Shown: positions 49,399-58,276 of the stretch, piece by piece
How the letters are laid out: each line of letters begins with the position of its first letter
Position numbering within the stretch: position 1 is the first letter of the stretch
Assembly (NCBI RefSeq): GCF_010731675.1
Contig: NZ_AP022584.1
Coordinates: 1,798,001 to 1,862,000, forward strand
Length of the DNA stretch: 64,000 nt
DNA from: Mycobacterium marseillense
GTDB taxonomy: Bacteria > Actinomycetota > Actinomycetes > Mycobacteriales > Mycobacteriaceae
Direction of reading: 5' to 3'
Program-made: the position numbers and the translations under genes
The notes under the pieces: model-generated
Databases searched by the model: none
Told to the model about the DNA's origin: nothing
Seen by the model: only the letters and a program-made list of their open reading frames with translations

Positions 49399-50424
49399 TC
49401 AAAACAACGTCTGCTGCAGGGGTTGCGGTGCCGCGGCCGGCACCGCCTGGGAGAAGGGGCGATGATCGCCCGCAAGCCGGTACTTGGCGATCAGGGGGGC
49501 GGCGCGCTCGCGCAGCATGTCGCGATAGTCCTGCGGCAGGTAGGCGCCCCGTCGGTACAGCTCGCGATAGCGGCCGACCAGTTCGGGATGTGAGCGGGCC
49601 AGCCACGACATGAACCAGCCGCGGGTCGAGCTGCGCAGGTGCAGGCCGAAGACCGTCACACTGGCGGCGCCGGCCACCGCGATCTGGCCGAGCAGCGCGT
49701 CGAGCTGCTCGACGGAGTCGGTGAGATACGGCAGCACCGGCGCGACCATCACATGGCAGTCCAGCCCCGCGGCGCGGATCGCGCCGATCAGACCGAGCCG
49801 CGCCTGCGGGGTGGGCGTCCCGGGCTCGACGTCGCGGTGCAGCGCGGCATCCCCGACGGCCAGCGACACCGCGACCGATACCGGGACCTGCGCCGCGGCG
49901 TCCGCGAGCAGCGGCAGGTCGCGGCGCAGCAAGGTGCCCTTGGTCAGGATCGAGAGCGGGGTGCCCGATTCGGCCAGGGCGCCGATGATGCCGGGCATCA
50001 ACGCGTAGCGACCCTCGGCCCGCTGGTAGGGATCGGTGTTGGTGCCCAGGGCGACGGTCTCGCGCCGCCAGGACGGCCGGCGCAGCTCGCGACGCAGCAC
50101 CTCGGCCACGTTGGTCTTGACCACGACCTGGGTGTCAAAGTCGTTGCCGCAGTCCAACTCCAGATATTCGTGGGTGGGCCGGGCGAAGCAGTACCGGCAC
50201 GCGTGCGAGCAGCCGCGGTAGCCGTTGACCGTGTAGCGAAACGGTAGGGCCGACGCGCTGGGCACCTTGTTCAGCGCGGACTTGCACAGCACCTCGTGAA
50301 AGGTGATCCCCTCGAACTGCGGCGACCGCACGCTGCGAACCAAGCCGATGCGTTGCAGCCCCGGCAGTGCCCCGTCGTCCATCGGTTCCCCGTTGACCGC
50401 GACGGCCTGGTTTGCCCACCGCAT
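49399..50424 (-). CDS. radical SAM protein, SPL/Rv2578c type, SOS-controlled
   Basis: The 341-residue protein has the radical SAM cluster motif C72-x3-C76-x2-C79 in RGCSHACRYCFARP, then VKTNVAEVLRRELRR and the barrel segments LSILTKGTLLRRDLPLL and CHVMVAPVLPYL. It belongs to the Rv2578c/spore photoproduct lyase-like group; no substrate is proven. A perfect LexA box lies 8 bases before the start codon ATG 50424, so it should be induced by DNA damage, as reported for Rv2578c. A repair role is likely. Confidence 0.9.
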   Translation of the reverse strand: MRWANQAVAVNGEPMDDGALPGLQRIGLVRSVRSPQFEGITFHEVLCKSALNKVPSASALPFRYTVNGYRGCSHACRYCFARPTHEYLELDCGNDFDTQVVVKTNVAEVLRRELRRPSWRRETVALGTNTDPYQRAEGRYALMPGIIGALAESGTPLSILTKGTLLRRDLPLLADAAAQVPVSVAVSLAVGDAALHRDVEPGTPTPQARLGLIGAIRAAGLDCHVMVAPVLPYLTDSVEQLDALLGQIAVAGAASVTVFGLHLRSSTRGWFMSWLARSHPELVGRYRELYRRGAYLPQDYRDMLRERAAPLIAKYRLAGDHRPFSQAVPAAAPQPLQQTLF

Positions 50425-50432
50425 CCCAATAT

Positions 50433-50448
50433 TCGAACATCAGTTCGA
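50433..50448. promoter_or_regulatory. LexA (SOS) box for the radical SAM gene
   Basis: TCGAAC-atca-GTTCGA is a perfect match to the mycobacterial SOS box TCGAAC-N4-GTTCGA. It lies 8 bases upstream of the start codon at 50424 and would overlap the promoter or start site on the minus strand. LexA repression and release on DNA damage are inferred from the known M. tuberculosis regulon. Confidence 0.88.
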
Positions 50449-50597
50449 TGTCGAGTCAAGTGCCGGTGCCGGAACGCCGAGCGCTAGTGGTCGCGGCGGC
50501 CTCCGTTAGCCGTTGTGCACCTTCGAAAGTCGGGCTTGTGCCCGGTAGCAAACCAGTTTATTTTCGGTTAACCGAGGCGAAGGCGGGGTGTTCAGGC

Positions 50598-50897
50598 ATG
50601 CGTTTGATCCATGTCGTGGCGGCGGTGGGCATTCCCGTCGTCGCGCTGCTCGGGGCGTCCCCGGCTGGCGCAGAGACCGGCGCCGTTGGTTATGCACAAT
50701 GCGTCGGAGGCGACACGAAGCCCCCGCCGCCGGGGGTGAGTGCAGACGTGTGGTTCCCCAGCGTCCATGTGATCGACCACGACATCATTTCGGGTGTGCC
50801 TGCCGCCGAAGTGGTTCAGAGGTTGGAGAACATGGGTGTCAAGCCCGAGGACGCCGTTCGGCGCGTGCAGTGTTATCTGGTCAACTCACCGCATTAG
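50598..50897 (+). CDS. small secreted protein, DUF732-like
   Basis: The 99-residue protein has a Sec signal (MRLIHVVAAVGIPVVALLGA, cleavage near PAGAE) and a short mature part with two cysteines (YAQCVGG and RRVQCYLV) framing a helical PAAEVVQRLENMGVKPEDA segment. This is the pattern of small mycobacterial DUF732-type exported proteins, where the cysteines form a disulfide. Function unknown. ATG 50598 follows a weak GGCGGGG site. It begins the region that departs from M. tuberculosis gene order. Confidence 0.75.
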   Translation: MRLIHVVAAVGIPVVALLGASPAGAETGAVGYAQCVGGDTKPPPPGVSADVWFPSVHVIDHDIISGVPAAEVVQRLENMGVKPEDAVRRVQCYLVNSPH

Positions 50898-50969
50898 CCC
50901 TCTCCTGACGAAGGCCGACCCCGGGGCTAAGCTTCGGATCGTCGCCCGCTACGTCAGCCGCGAGGACCT

Positions 50970-51464
50970 ATGACCGACCGCATTGAGACTTCCCGCACCA
51001 TCGGCGCACCGGCTTCGGACATCTTCGCCGTGCTGTGCGACCCGCAGGGCCACGTGGCGATCGATTCGTCCGGGATGCTCCAGGACGCCGACGGCGATCC
51101 GGTGCGCGGCGTCGGCGACACCTTCGTGGTGCACATGGATCGCGAGTCGTTGAACGACTTTCCGCAACTGGGCAAGTACGACGTCACCGTCGACATCAAG
51201 CAGTTCGAGCAGGATCGCCTGATCGCGTGGACGGTGCTCGGCCAGATCCAGCCACCGATCGGCCACGTGTACGGCTATACGCTCGCACCGACCGAAGACG
51301 CCTCGGCCACCGTGGTCACCTCGTTCTACGACTGGTCGGATATTGACCCCAAGTGGCGGGAAGCCGGAATTTTCCCGATCCTGTCCGAGGGCGCGCTGCG
51401 GGCGACCCTGGGAATTCTCGACCGCACCGTCCGCCGCGGTTATCCGCGCGGGATTGTGCTGTAA
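50970..51464 (+). CDS. SRPBCC (polyketide cyclase-like) family protein
   Basis: The 164-residue helix-grip protein has RTIGAPASDIFAVLCDPQGH at the N-terminus, the mark of the SRPBCC superfamily, and a closing helix EGALRATLGILDRTVRR. It probably binds a hydrophobic small molecule. ATG 50970 has GAGGACC just upstream. It follows the secreted-protein gene by 72 bases. It is only distantly similar to the SRPBCC protein at 43584, so not a recent duplicate. Confidence 0.82.
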   Translation: MTDRIETSRTIGAPASDIFAVLCDPQGHVAIDSSGMLQDADGDPVRGVGDTFVVHMDRESLNDFPQLGKYDVTVDIKQFEQDRLIAWTVLGQIQPPIGHVYGYTLAPTEDASATVVTSFYDWSDIDPKWREAGIFPILSEGALRATLGILDRTVRRGYPRGIVL

Positions 51465-51537
51465 GCCCAACGGCGAGAAGGTTTTTTCCCACATTCGTGG
51501 GGGTATCACGTCAGGACCCCTCACGAAAGGACCTCAC

Positions 51538-51762
51538 ATGTTGCATTCGGTGATTCTGGCGAGTTCGGACCCCGTCGCCGCCGGCTTCATTCTGCGTGGC
51601 ATCAAAGGGATTTTCGTCGCGATCGGCAGCATCATCGCCGCAATAGTCTGCGGCGTCATCGCCATGATGAAGGGCCGCAATCCACTGGGATGGGGAATCC
51701 TTGGGCTGTTCTTCTCCATCCTCACGTTGATCGTGGTGATCATCATTCCCAGCAAGAAATGA
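51538..51762 (+). CDS. small two-helix membrane protein
   Basis: The 74-residue protein has two hydrophobic segments, ~15-43 (IKGIFVAIGSIIAAIVCGVI) and ~50-70 (GWGILGLFFSILTLIVVIII), joined by MMKGRNPLG and ending PSKK. The layout resembles small stress- or phage-shock-type membrane proteins, but no family is recognised. ATG 51538 has a good AAAGGACC ribosome site. It lies at the edge of the accessory region. Confidence 0.7.
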   Translation: MLHSVILASSDPVAAGFILRGIKGIFVAIGSIIAAIVCGVIAMMKGRNPLGWGILGLFFSILTLIVVIIIPSKK

Positions 51763-51790
51763 CCGGGCTGCGCCGTCCCACGCCCGCGCG

Positions 51791-52180
51791 CTAGAACGGC
51801 GGCGGCTCCCCATCCCCAACGGCGTGAGCCGATTCGGAATACCAAGCGTACGAAGGCTTTTCGGCCAACCGGGCGTCGCGGTTGTGTTTGCGTTCTGTGG
51901 CGACGCGGGTGGCGCGGTCTTGGGTGCGGGTGCGGCGGCGTTGGGGCATCATCGCGGTGCGCTGGGTGCAGTAGTTCGGGGGTGGGTCGGCTTCGGGGGC
52001 CGGGATGGCGCCGGTGCCCTGGCACAGGCTGGGAAACAGCAGTGCGCTGCCCGGGGTGGTGACATAGGTGCACCCGGCCGGGGAGGTCAAGATCAGCGTG
52101 CCATCGGCCAGTTGCTTTTCGCGCCAGCCCCAAAACGTTTTCACCAAATGATGCGTACGACACAGCGCCTTGAGGTTAGT
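51791..52180 (-). pseudogene. truncated 13E12-family HNH endonuclease (DUF222) C-terminus
   Basis: The reading frame encodes NLKALCRTHHLVKTFWGW and then SPAGCTYVTTPGSALLF, the HNH core and tail of 13E12-repeat proteins, and ends normally at 51791. Everything N-terminal of LKALCRTHH is missing: at about 52180 the similarity stops and unrelated DNA begins. About 130 of the usual ~450 residues remain. It probably marks the edge of a deletion or insertion. 13E12 genes are repeated in mycobacterial genomes and often lie at recombination joints. Confidence 0.8.
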
Positions 52181-52746
52181 GACAAGTCATGAATGTGCCC
52201 ACTTACTTGGGCCTAGAAGGATTCGCGTTAAGGATCCGCAAACCGGGCACACGGCGAGTGCTGGTTGGATGCGCCACATCGTCACCTCATCGGGGTCCAC
52301 CGCGCCACGCCAGGGCTGAGAACTCCGCACCGGGATCAGCACTGCCATCTGAGACCTCGATGTTTACCACCGCAGAACCCCCGGGATGGGAGTGAGCGTG
52401 CGCGCACCATGTTGCGCAAATTCAACGGAAGCCGTCACAGTGTGGCGGTGCCGGGGGCGGTTGCGCCGCGGCTATAAGATGGCCCAGTGCAAATGTTGTT
52501 GCAGTCTATTAATGAGTTGCAGCTGGTGGTTTTGGAGCGGTCGGTGATATCGATATGCACTGTTTGCCTACATCACCGGGCCGTGGCGGTGGCCGACCCA
52601 CCAGGCCGCGCTTCGTTGTCCCGGTTGACGCAGCACTCACTCGTTGATGGGCTGATGTGCTCCGCGGCCGTGTCTTCCGCGATCGGCCATGGGGTGGGTT
52701 TGCGCCCAACCTGCGGCGCCGACGGCTGGCCAACGGAGCCAACGTT
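52181..52746. other. 566-base stretch without a credible gene
   Basis: Only short ORFs of unnatural composition are seen (for example 52487-52750, plus). The sequence is patchy in GC, contains the short hairpin gtGCCCActtacTTGGGC near 52197, and looks like decayed or recombined DNA between the 13E12 remnant and the CDF-like gene. The promoter of the latter is presumably within it, but no convincing -10/-35 pair was found. Confidence 0.5.
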
Positions 52747-53448
52747 ATGAGTAGTTTCCGTCCAGTCGGCGATCCCACCGAACTTGTAGGTGACACGTGC
52801 TGCGCGGAGTCCACGCAGGTCGCGCGGAATTCGGGGACGCGGGACGCGGGATGGCGCGGGGCCGCTCGCTGGGCGCGGCGGCTGGCCTGGGTCAGCTTGA
52901 TCGCGATGCTTACCGAGGGCGCGGCGGGGCTGTGGCAGGGCCTAGCGGTCGGGTCCATCGCACTTACCGGTTGGGCGCTAAGCAGCGCGCCCGAAGGCTT
53001 GGCCAGCGCGATGGTGGTATGGCGGTTCACCGGCGCGCGGATGCTGTCCGAGAGCGCCGAACGACGCGCTCAACGCGGTGTTGCCGTGTCATTTTGGCTG
53101 ACGGCCCCCTACATCGCCGCCGAGTCTATTCGGCACCTGGCTGGTGAGCACCATGCGGAGACTTCGATGATCGGTATCGTGTTGACGAGCGTCACCTTGC
53201 TGGCGATGCCGATCCTTGGCCGGGCCAAAAAACAACTTGGCGCACGGCTGGGCTCGGCGGCCACCGCCGGCGAAGGTACCCAAAATTACCTTTGCGCGGC
53301 CCAAGCCGCCGCAGTGTTGATCGGCCTGGCGGTAACTGCCCACTGGCCGAGCAGCTGGTGGTTCGACCCGGCGGTCGGGCTTGCCATCGCCACCGTCGCC
53401 GTCTGGCAAGGCGTCCGAGCCTGGCGCGGCGAGGACTGCGGCTGTTGA
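52747..53448 (+). CDS. CDF-like cation transporter domain protein lacking usual metal ligands
   Basis: The 233-residue membrane protein has about five or six hydrophobic segments and fits the transmembrane domain of a cation diffusion facilitator-like family (ASAMVVWRFTG, AERRAQRGVAVSFW, SSWWFDPAVGLAIA, RAWRGEDCGC). The Asp expected in the GFGLDSxIE segment is Ser79 (GWALSSAPEG), and the ADA-type Asp near 175 is replaced in ATAGEGTQNYLC. So the metal site looks altered. A cysteine-rich N-terminus (DTCCAES) and C-terminus (CGC) could bind metal instead. ATG 52747. Confidence 0.75.
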   Translation: MSSFRPVGDPTELVGDTCCAESTQVARNSGTRDAGWRGAARWARRLAWVSLIAMLTEGAAGLWQGLAVGSIALTGWALSSAPEGLASAMVVWRFTGARMLSESAERRAQRGVAVSFWLTAPYIAAESIRHLAGEHHAETSMIGIVLTSVTLLAMPILGRAKKQLGARLGSAATAGEGTQNYLCAAQAAAVLIGLAVTAHWPSSWWFDPAVGLAIATVAVWQGVRAWRGEDCGC

Positions 53449-53782
53449 ATCAAAAGCGACACGCCAGCTGGCGCCGTCAGTCGAGGCGGTATCAGGACAA
53501 GCGGGCGTAGGTGACCGCCGCTACCCGATCGGGGTTGCGCCGTATCGCCATCATCACGCCACCCGCCTTTGGGGCCACTACATACTCGCGTTAACCACAG
53601 GTCCGCTATGTGGGCGCACGCCTGGGTCAAACAACTACGGCGACTGGCGATTGTAGTGATGCCAGCAGTGCGGCCAACCCGAGATTCCGTAGTTTTCTCA
53701 GGCAGCAGTGTTAGCGGGGCGACGTCTCTTAATGCAGTCTTGGTAGCGTTGTGCCACCACCGATCACCGGACAGGGAAAAAC
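53449..53782. other. 334-base stretch without a credible gene
   Basis: No ORF with protein-like composition and no recognised RNA. It must contain the control region of the DUF1275 gene that begins at 53783. The last 100 bases are relatively AT-rich (ttaatgcagtcttggtag), compatible with a promoter, but no specific site can be named. Confidence 0.4.
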
Positions 53783-54520
53783 ATGTCGCACATGCAAACC
53801 CGCGAGACGCGCTTGCGGGTGCTGGTGCTGGGCTACAGTGGGATTCTGGCCGGAATCGCCGGATTCATCAATTCGGTTGCACTGCTGGTTTTGGCGTTTC
53901 CCGTTGGCAACCTGACCGCACTGAGCACCCAGCTCGGCATGGATTCGGCCAACCCATTGCTATACGAGAGCTGCATGATCGCGCTGATCGTGGGGGGTTT
54001 TTTGGCTGGAGCCGCTGGGGCCGGAGCGGTACTGGCTACAGTGCAGACCCACACCAGTGCGCGTCACGCCGCGGTCCTGCTCGCCGAGGCCGCACTGCTG
54101 CTAGCCGCCGCCGGCATCGAGATTCCCGGGTTCAAGGCCCTGCTAGCCGCGGCCGCGTGCGGGCTGCAAAACGCGATGACCTCAGACTTTCCCGGGATGA
54201 CAATCCGCACCACGCACTTCACCGGCACCATCACCGACCTCGGTTTAATATTGGGCCGCAGCCGCCACCATGGAGTGGATAGATGGAAAGCCACTGTGCT
54301 CGCGACAACCGTGGTGCTGTTTATCGGCGGCGGTGCGACGGGAGCGCTCATCGGCGGCCGGTTGGGCCACAACGCGCTGCTCCTTCCGGCCGCCGCCTGC
54401 CTGGCCATCGCGATGGCCATCCTGTGGTATAGCCGCCGGCGCAGCAGCCGGATGGCCAGCGCGATATCGGCCCTCGAGCCCGCGCATGCCCCACTTGTTG
54501 ACCGAGCACCAGCAGGCTAG
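53783..54520 (+). CDS. DUF1275 (YoaK family) membrane protein
   Basis: The 245-residue membrane protein has six or seven hydrophobic segments; the early AGIAGFINSVALLVLAFPVG and central GLQNAMTSDFPGMTIRTTHFTGT stretches are the DUF1275/YoaK signature. Function is unknown; members are found as single genes in many actinobacteria. It has a poor ribosome site (gggaaaaac) before ATG 53783. It stands alone on the plus strand between two gene-poor stretches. Confidence 0.85.
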   Translation: MSHMQTRETRLRVLVLGYSGILAGIAGFINSVALLVLAFPVGNLTALSTQLGMDSANPLLYESCMIALIVGGFLAGAAGAGAVLATVQTHTSARHAAVLLAEAALLLAAAGIEIPGFKALLAAAACGLQNAMTSDFPGMTIRTTHFTGTITDLGLILGRSRHHGVDRWKATVLATTVVLFIGGGATGALIGGRLGHNALLLPAAACLAIAMAILWYSRRRSSRMASAISALEPAHAPLVDRAPAG

Positions 54521-54618
54521 CCACACCCAAATCGCCCGCATTCGTACATGCGCATGCATTTATGTCTGTTAGCCTAGGCGGGTGAGGCATTTGCCGTTGC
54601 CTCTTTAGAGAGGTTCAA

Positions 54619-54972
54619 GTGACAGGCGAACGTGAATCAAAGCAGACCAACGAATCGACGCTGCTGTGTCCGCGGTGCGTGTCGCAGATGTTGCCGGTGC
54701 AGCGCTTCGGGGTGACCATCGATCAGTGCACCGGTTGCGGCGGCGTTTTTCTTGACCGCGGCGAACTCGAGCAGCTCTCCGAAGCCGAGGCTAAGTTCTA
54801 CGCAGCCGCACAACAACCCCCACAGCCACCGCCGGCAGGGTACCCGCCTCAGCAGTACGCGGCCCAGCCGGGGTACGTCGAAAATACGCGCCCGCGAGGG
54901 TTTTTGGGTGGCTTGTTCGGGGAGGGCTATTACGGTGGTCGCCACGGAGGATACCGTGGCGGGCACCACTGA
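54619..54972 (+). CDS. zf-TFIIB domain protein with Gln/Pro and Gly/His-rich tail
   Basis: The 117-residue protein has a zinc-ribbon-like zf-TFIIB domain with C17/C20 (LLCPRC) and C37/C40 (CTGCGGVFLDRGELEQL), followed by a disordered QQPPQPPPAGYPP region and the tail YYGGRHGGYRGGHH, which could itself bind metal. These proteins are widespread and of unknown role. GTG 54619 has GAGAGG upstream. The 98-base upstream gap includes the hairpin GAGGCA...TGCCTC close to the start. It may be a zinc-handling accessory, given the metal-linked genes that follow. Confidence 0.82.
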   Translation: MTGERESKQTNESTLLCPRCVSQMLPVQRFGVTIDQCTGCGGVFLDRGELEQLSEAEAKFYAAAQQPPQPPPAGYPPQQYAAQPGYVENTRPRGFLGGLFGEGYYGGRHGGYRGGHH

Positions 54973-55482
54973 CATTGATTGTTTCCAGGCGGTCCGGATT
55001 GGTCGTGGTTTGGTAACGGTAAGTGTCGCGCCGCTCTGACTGATGCGCTGCCGGGTTGTCTTTTATCGACCAATTCAGCCGCCACTGCAGCGTCAGGTCC
55101 CTGGGATCTAGAGCGGCGCGATGCTGGCATTGTTGGTCGCCGTGGTGATCGTCGGGCTGGTCGCCAACTTCTTGTGTTAATGCACCGACGCCGCGTCGAT
55201 TATTTCGGCGCTTATCGCGATCCGCGTGGCGCTGCGCCCGGGCGCAAGACCGCGACCGAAGGCTCCTGATCTTCGACCTAACTCCACCGCGGCTGAACCG
55301 AATGCTTTGGACATGGTCAGTCTTCCGGCAAGCTTACGCTCGGCGTGTCCGAGCAAGATAAACTCGACTGGCTGTGTCAAGGTAACCGACCGTTGATTCT
55401 GACAGACCGATTGTGGAGCTATGGCTTCAATACGGTGAGGCCAGGTCACGCGTCCGCGGCTAGGGATTGGTGTTCCTCCTTG
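54973..55482. other. 510-base stretch without a clear gene
   Basis: No ORF of convincing composition. The only small candidate is 55121-55180 on the plus strand, a 19-residue single hydrophobic helix (MLALLVAVVIVGLVANFLC), which has a weak ribosome site and may be a remnant. The rest looks like unselected sequence between a plus-strand gene and the convergent PPE gene; it presumably holds their terminators. Confidence 0.4.
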
Positions 55483-56673
55483 TTATCCGAGGGTCGCCGA
55501 GGGCGGTACCACCGTCAGTCGGGGCAAGAAGCGGAGATCGGCTTCCCCGACGTTGCCTATGCCACGCCCGGCCATCGTTGCCATCGGCGCGCCGAGCATG
55601 CTTGCGGGAGCGCCCGCCGTGGCTCCTGGGGCAGAGGCCAGGCTGGTGCTATGCAGCGCCGCCGCGGCAGGACCCATTGCCGGGGCCGCAGATGCCCAGG
55701 TCTGCGGAACCGACAGCGCCCCGACCGTGGCCGCCCGGCCCACCCCCGCCGACACCGCCGCTCCACCGAGCCCTGCTGAGCCGGACGCTCCCAGCGCGCC
55801 GGAAGCGAGCGCGCCCGCCAGCCCCGATCCCGAAGCGGCGGTGCTGGCGGCGCTGACGGCCGGCATCAGAGACTTCAACTGGTTGGCGTTGGAGAGCAGC
55901 GCACTCGATATCCACGCGAACGAGCTTGTCATCGACAACGCCGGATTCACCGAACTCAGCGACGAACTCAGCGACGACACAGATCCCGTCGACGAAGCGG
56001 ACGTGGACGACAGCGGGGAGGCGAGCTGCTGCAGGGCCGTGGGCACCGTGGAGGTCACCTGTGACAGGACCGCCTGGGTGTCGGTGCTGGCCGAGCTGCT
56101 GACAGCTTGGCCGACCGCGGTCCCCTGTCCGGCCAGGCCGGCCGGGTTGGTGGTGGGTTGCGGCGTGGTGAACGGGGTCAGGAGCGACGCACTGGCTGAG
56201 GCGGCCGCGTAGCCATACATCGCGGCGACGTCCTGGGCCCACATCCCCGCGTACTGCGCCTCGGTCGCCGCGATCGCCGGCGCATTCTGCCCGAGGACGT
56301 TGGTCGCGATCAGCGACAGCAGCAAGCTGCGGTTGGCCGCGATCACCGGCGGCGGCACCGTCATCGCAAACGCCGCCTCATAGGCGGCCGCGGCTGCCAT
56401 GGCCTGCGAAGCGGTCTGCTGGGCCGTGGCGGCAGTGGTGTCCATCCACGTCACGTAGGGGGCGCTCGCGGTGGTCATCGCCGCTGACGCCGGACCCAGC
56501 CACGGCCCGCTGGTCAGCCCTGAGACCACCGAGGAATACGAGGCGGCCGCCGAATACAGCTGCTCGGCGAGTCCCGTCCAGGCCGCCGCGGCGGCCAGCA
56601 TCGAGGTCGGGCCCGGACCGGCATAGATCCTTGCCGAGTTGATTTCGGGTGGCAAAGCTGCGAAATCCATCAT
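55483..56673 (-). CDS. PPE family protein, PPE-SVP subfamily
   Basis: The 396-residue PPE protein begins [19 protein letters not shown] and has the WxG-type turn ([12 protein letters not shown]) within the ~180-residue helical PPE domain. A Ser/Ala-rich stretch (~205-260) precedes the late SVP motif [10 protein letters not shown] that defines the subfamily. Such proteins pair with PE partners, leave by ESX (type VII) secretion and sit in or on the outer membrane. It starts 15 bases after the restored PE stop, in the usual PE-PPE order, at the end of the lpqS-cysK2-MFS run. The ORF is intact even though PE is frameshifted. Confidence 0.93.
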   Translation of the reverse strand: MMDFAALPPEINSARIYAGPGPTSMLAAAAAWTGLAEQLYSAAASYSSVVSGLTSGPWLGPASAAMTTASAPYVTWMDTTAATAQQTASQAMAAAAAYEAAFAMTVPPPVIAANRSLLLSLIATNVLGQNAPAIAATEAQYAGMWAQDVAAMYGYAAASASASLLTPFTTPQPTTNPAGLAGQGTAVGQAVSSSASTDTQAVLSQVTSTVPTALQQLASPLSSTSASSTGSVSSLSSSLSSVNPALSMTSSFAWISSALLSNANQLKSLMPAVSAASTAASGSGLAGALASGALGASGSAGLGGAAVSAGVGRAATVGALSVPQTWASAAPAMGPAAAALHSTSLASAPGATAGAPASMLGAPMATMAGRGIGNVGEADLRFLPRLTVVPPSATLG

Positions 56674-56688
56674 TTCACCTCGGAGTGC

Positions 56689-56984
56689 TTAGCCGGTCGC
56701 GACCGCGTTGGCGGCTTCGGTACCCGCATACGAATCAGCGCTGGCGCCAAGGGTGTTCGCGAACATTCGTTGATCACCGCAGCTTGGGCGCTGACGGCCT
56801 GGTACATCTGCGCCTGCGCGGCAAACTGCAACGCCGTCAATGCCGACACCTCGTCGGCGGCGGGAACCACCCCGGTCGTCGGGGCGGCCGGGGCGGCGTT
56901 TTCGGCGCTCATCGCCGAGCCGATGCCCTGCAGGTTGTCTGTTGCCGCCGTCAGAGCCGCTGGCTGAGTAGTCACAAACATCAT
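56689..56984 (-). pseudogene. PE family gene with a one-base frameshift
   Basis: The gene begins [19 protein letters not shown] and keeps the PE helices up to QAAVINE. There the frame reads GAA TGT TCG; adding one base (GA-ATG) restores the expected INEMFANTLGASADSYAGT and AANAVATG ending at TAA 56691-56689, which would give 98 residues, the standard PE length. As written the frame instead gives an unrelated basic tail of ~30 residues to 56670. The missing base lies at about 56764-56768. It is either a true mutation or a sequencing error. The start overlaps the MFS stop by 4 bases. Confidence 0.85.
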
Positions 56985-58276
56985 GGCCTGCTCCTGGCTA
57001 AACCTTTCCTGATGGAAAAGGACCGAACTCCCGCATCAGATAACGCGGGTCCCGCGCGGTCGGCGGGGTCGAGGTGGTGCAGGGTGAGTGCGGCGATGAG
57101 GCCGATGAGAACCAGGCCGCCCCACACCAGTGCGCCGGCGCTCAGCCCTTGTGCCGCACCGAATATCGACCCGGTGGCCAAGTTGCCGACGAGGATCCCC
57201 AGTCCGACGATGGTGTTGTAGAACCCGTAATGGGTGGCCACGAGGCGGCCTCCGGCCAGCGAGACGACGGTGTCCATCTCGAACGGGAAGACCGCGGCCG
57301 AACCGACGGCCAGCAGCGCCGCCGACACCAGCAGGGCCCCCACCGCCGCCGGTGTACCGAACCGATGGCCGTCGGGGACGACCGTCAGCGGCACAAACGA
57401 GGCCGCCAGGATGGCCACACCGATGGCCAGGCTACGTCCAGATCCCCAGCGTTTGGTGAACCAACGGGTGATGCGCAGCTGTCCGATCACCGCAACCAGG
57501 CCAGAGACAACGAAAAGTGCTGCAACCAAAGCCTTTCCAGACCGCGGCATCAGCATCGACGCCTGCAGCGGCAGCGCCAGGTACACCTGGAAGGTCAACA
57601 CGTAGGAGCCGATCATCGACGCCGCGAAGAGCAGGAACGGCCGGTTACCGGCAACAACCCGCCAGTCCTGAAGAAACGAAGTCTGCCGTGGCGCCGAATC
57701 GACACCGCGCTGCGGCAACGCCAACAGCTGCGCCACCGTCAACACTGCGAAAACGGCCGCCGCTGCCGCCGCCGTGACCTGAAAGTCAACGGCCACCAGG
57801 ACCAGTCCGACCAGCGGACCCAACAGGATTCCGGCCTGATAGAAGAGGTTGAACATGGCGAAGGCCTCCACCCGGCGATCCCCGGCGTCACCGGCCAGAT
57901 ACGCCCGCACCGCCGGGTTGAACAAGGCCCCGGCGAAACCGGTCGCCGCCGCGGCGATCAGCACAGCCGGCAACGACTGAGCCACCACCAGCAGCGCGAA
58001 ACCGCCTGTGCGCAACAGACATCCAGCCACGATCAACGGCTTGTAGCCCAGCCGGTCGGCCAGCGTGCCGCCCACGATGAACATCCCCTGCTGCGAGAAA
58101 TTCCGCACCCCCAGCACCAATCCCACCGCCCAGGCCGCCAGCCCGAGCGGGCCAGCCAGGTACCCCGCCAGATACGGCATCAGCATGTAAAAACCCATGT
58201 TGATGCCGAACTGGTTGATCATCAGTACCCGGCTGGGCCCGTCGAATCCGCGAAACCGCGCGATAAAGCCCTTCAT
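56981..58276 (-). CDS. MFS transporter (Rv0849-like)
   Basis: The 431-residue major facilitator has twelve hydrophobic segments and the loop motif [17 protein letters not shown] between helices 2 and 3. It corresponds to the Rv0849-type transporter that follows lpqS and cysK2 in M. tuberculosis. Substrate unknown; efflux of a sulfur compound or metal complex is plausible. ATG 58276 overlaps the cysK2 stop by 4 bases and its own stop overlaps the PE start by 4, so enzyme, transporter and PE are translationally coupled. The frame is open upstream only through cysK2. Confidence 0.92.
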   Translation of the reverse strand: MKGFIARFRGFDGPSRVLMINQFGINMGFYMLMPYLAGYLAGPLGLAAWAVGLVLGVRNFSQQGMFIVGGTLADRLGYKPLIVAGCLLRTGGFALLVVAQSLPAVLIAAAATGFAGALFNPAVRAYLAGDAGDRRVEAFAMFNLFYQAGILLGPLVGLVLVAVDFQVTAAAAAAVFAVLTVAQLLALPQRGVDSAPRQTSFLQDWRVVAGNRPFLLFAASMIGSYVLTFQVYLALPLQASMLMPRSGKALVAALFVVSGLVAVIGQLRITRWFTKRWGSGRSLAIGVAILAASFVPLTVVPDGHRFGTPAAVGALLVSAALLAVGSAAVFPFEMDTVVSLAGGRLVATHYGFYNTIVGLGILVGNLATGSIFGAAQGLSAGALVWGGLVLIGLIAALTLHHLDPADRAGPALSDAGVRSFSIRKGLARSRP

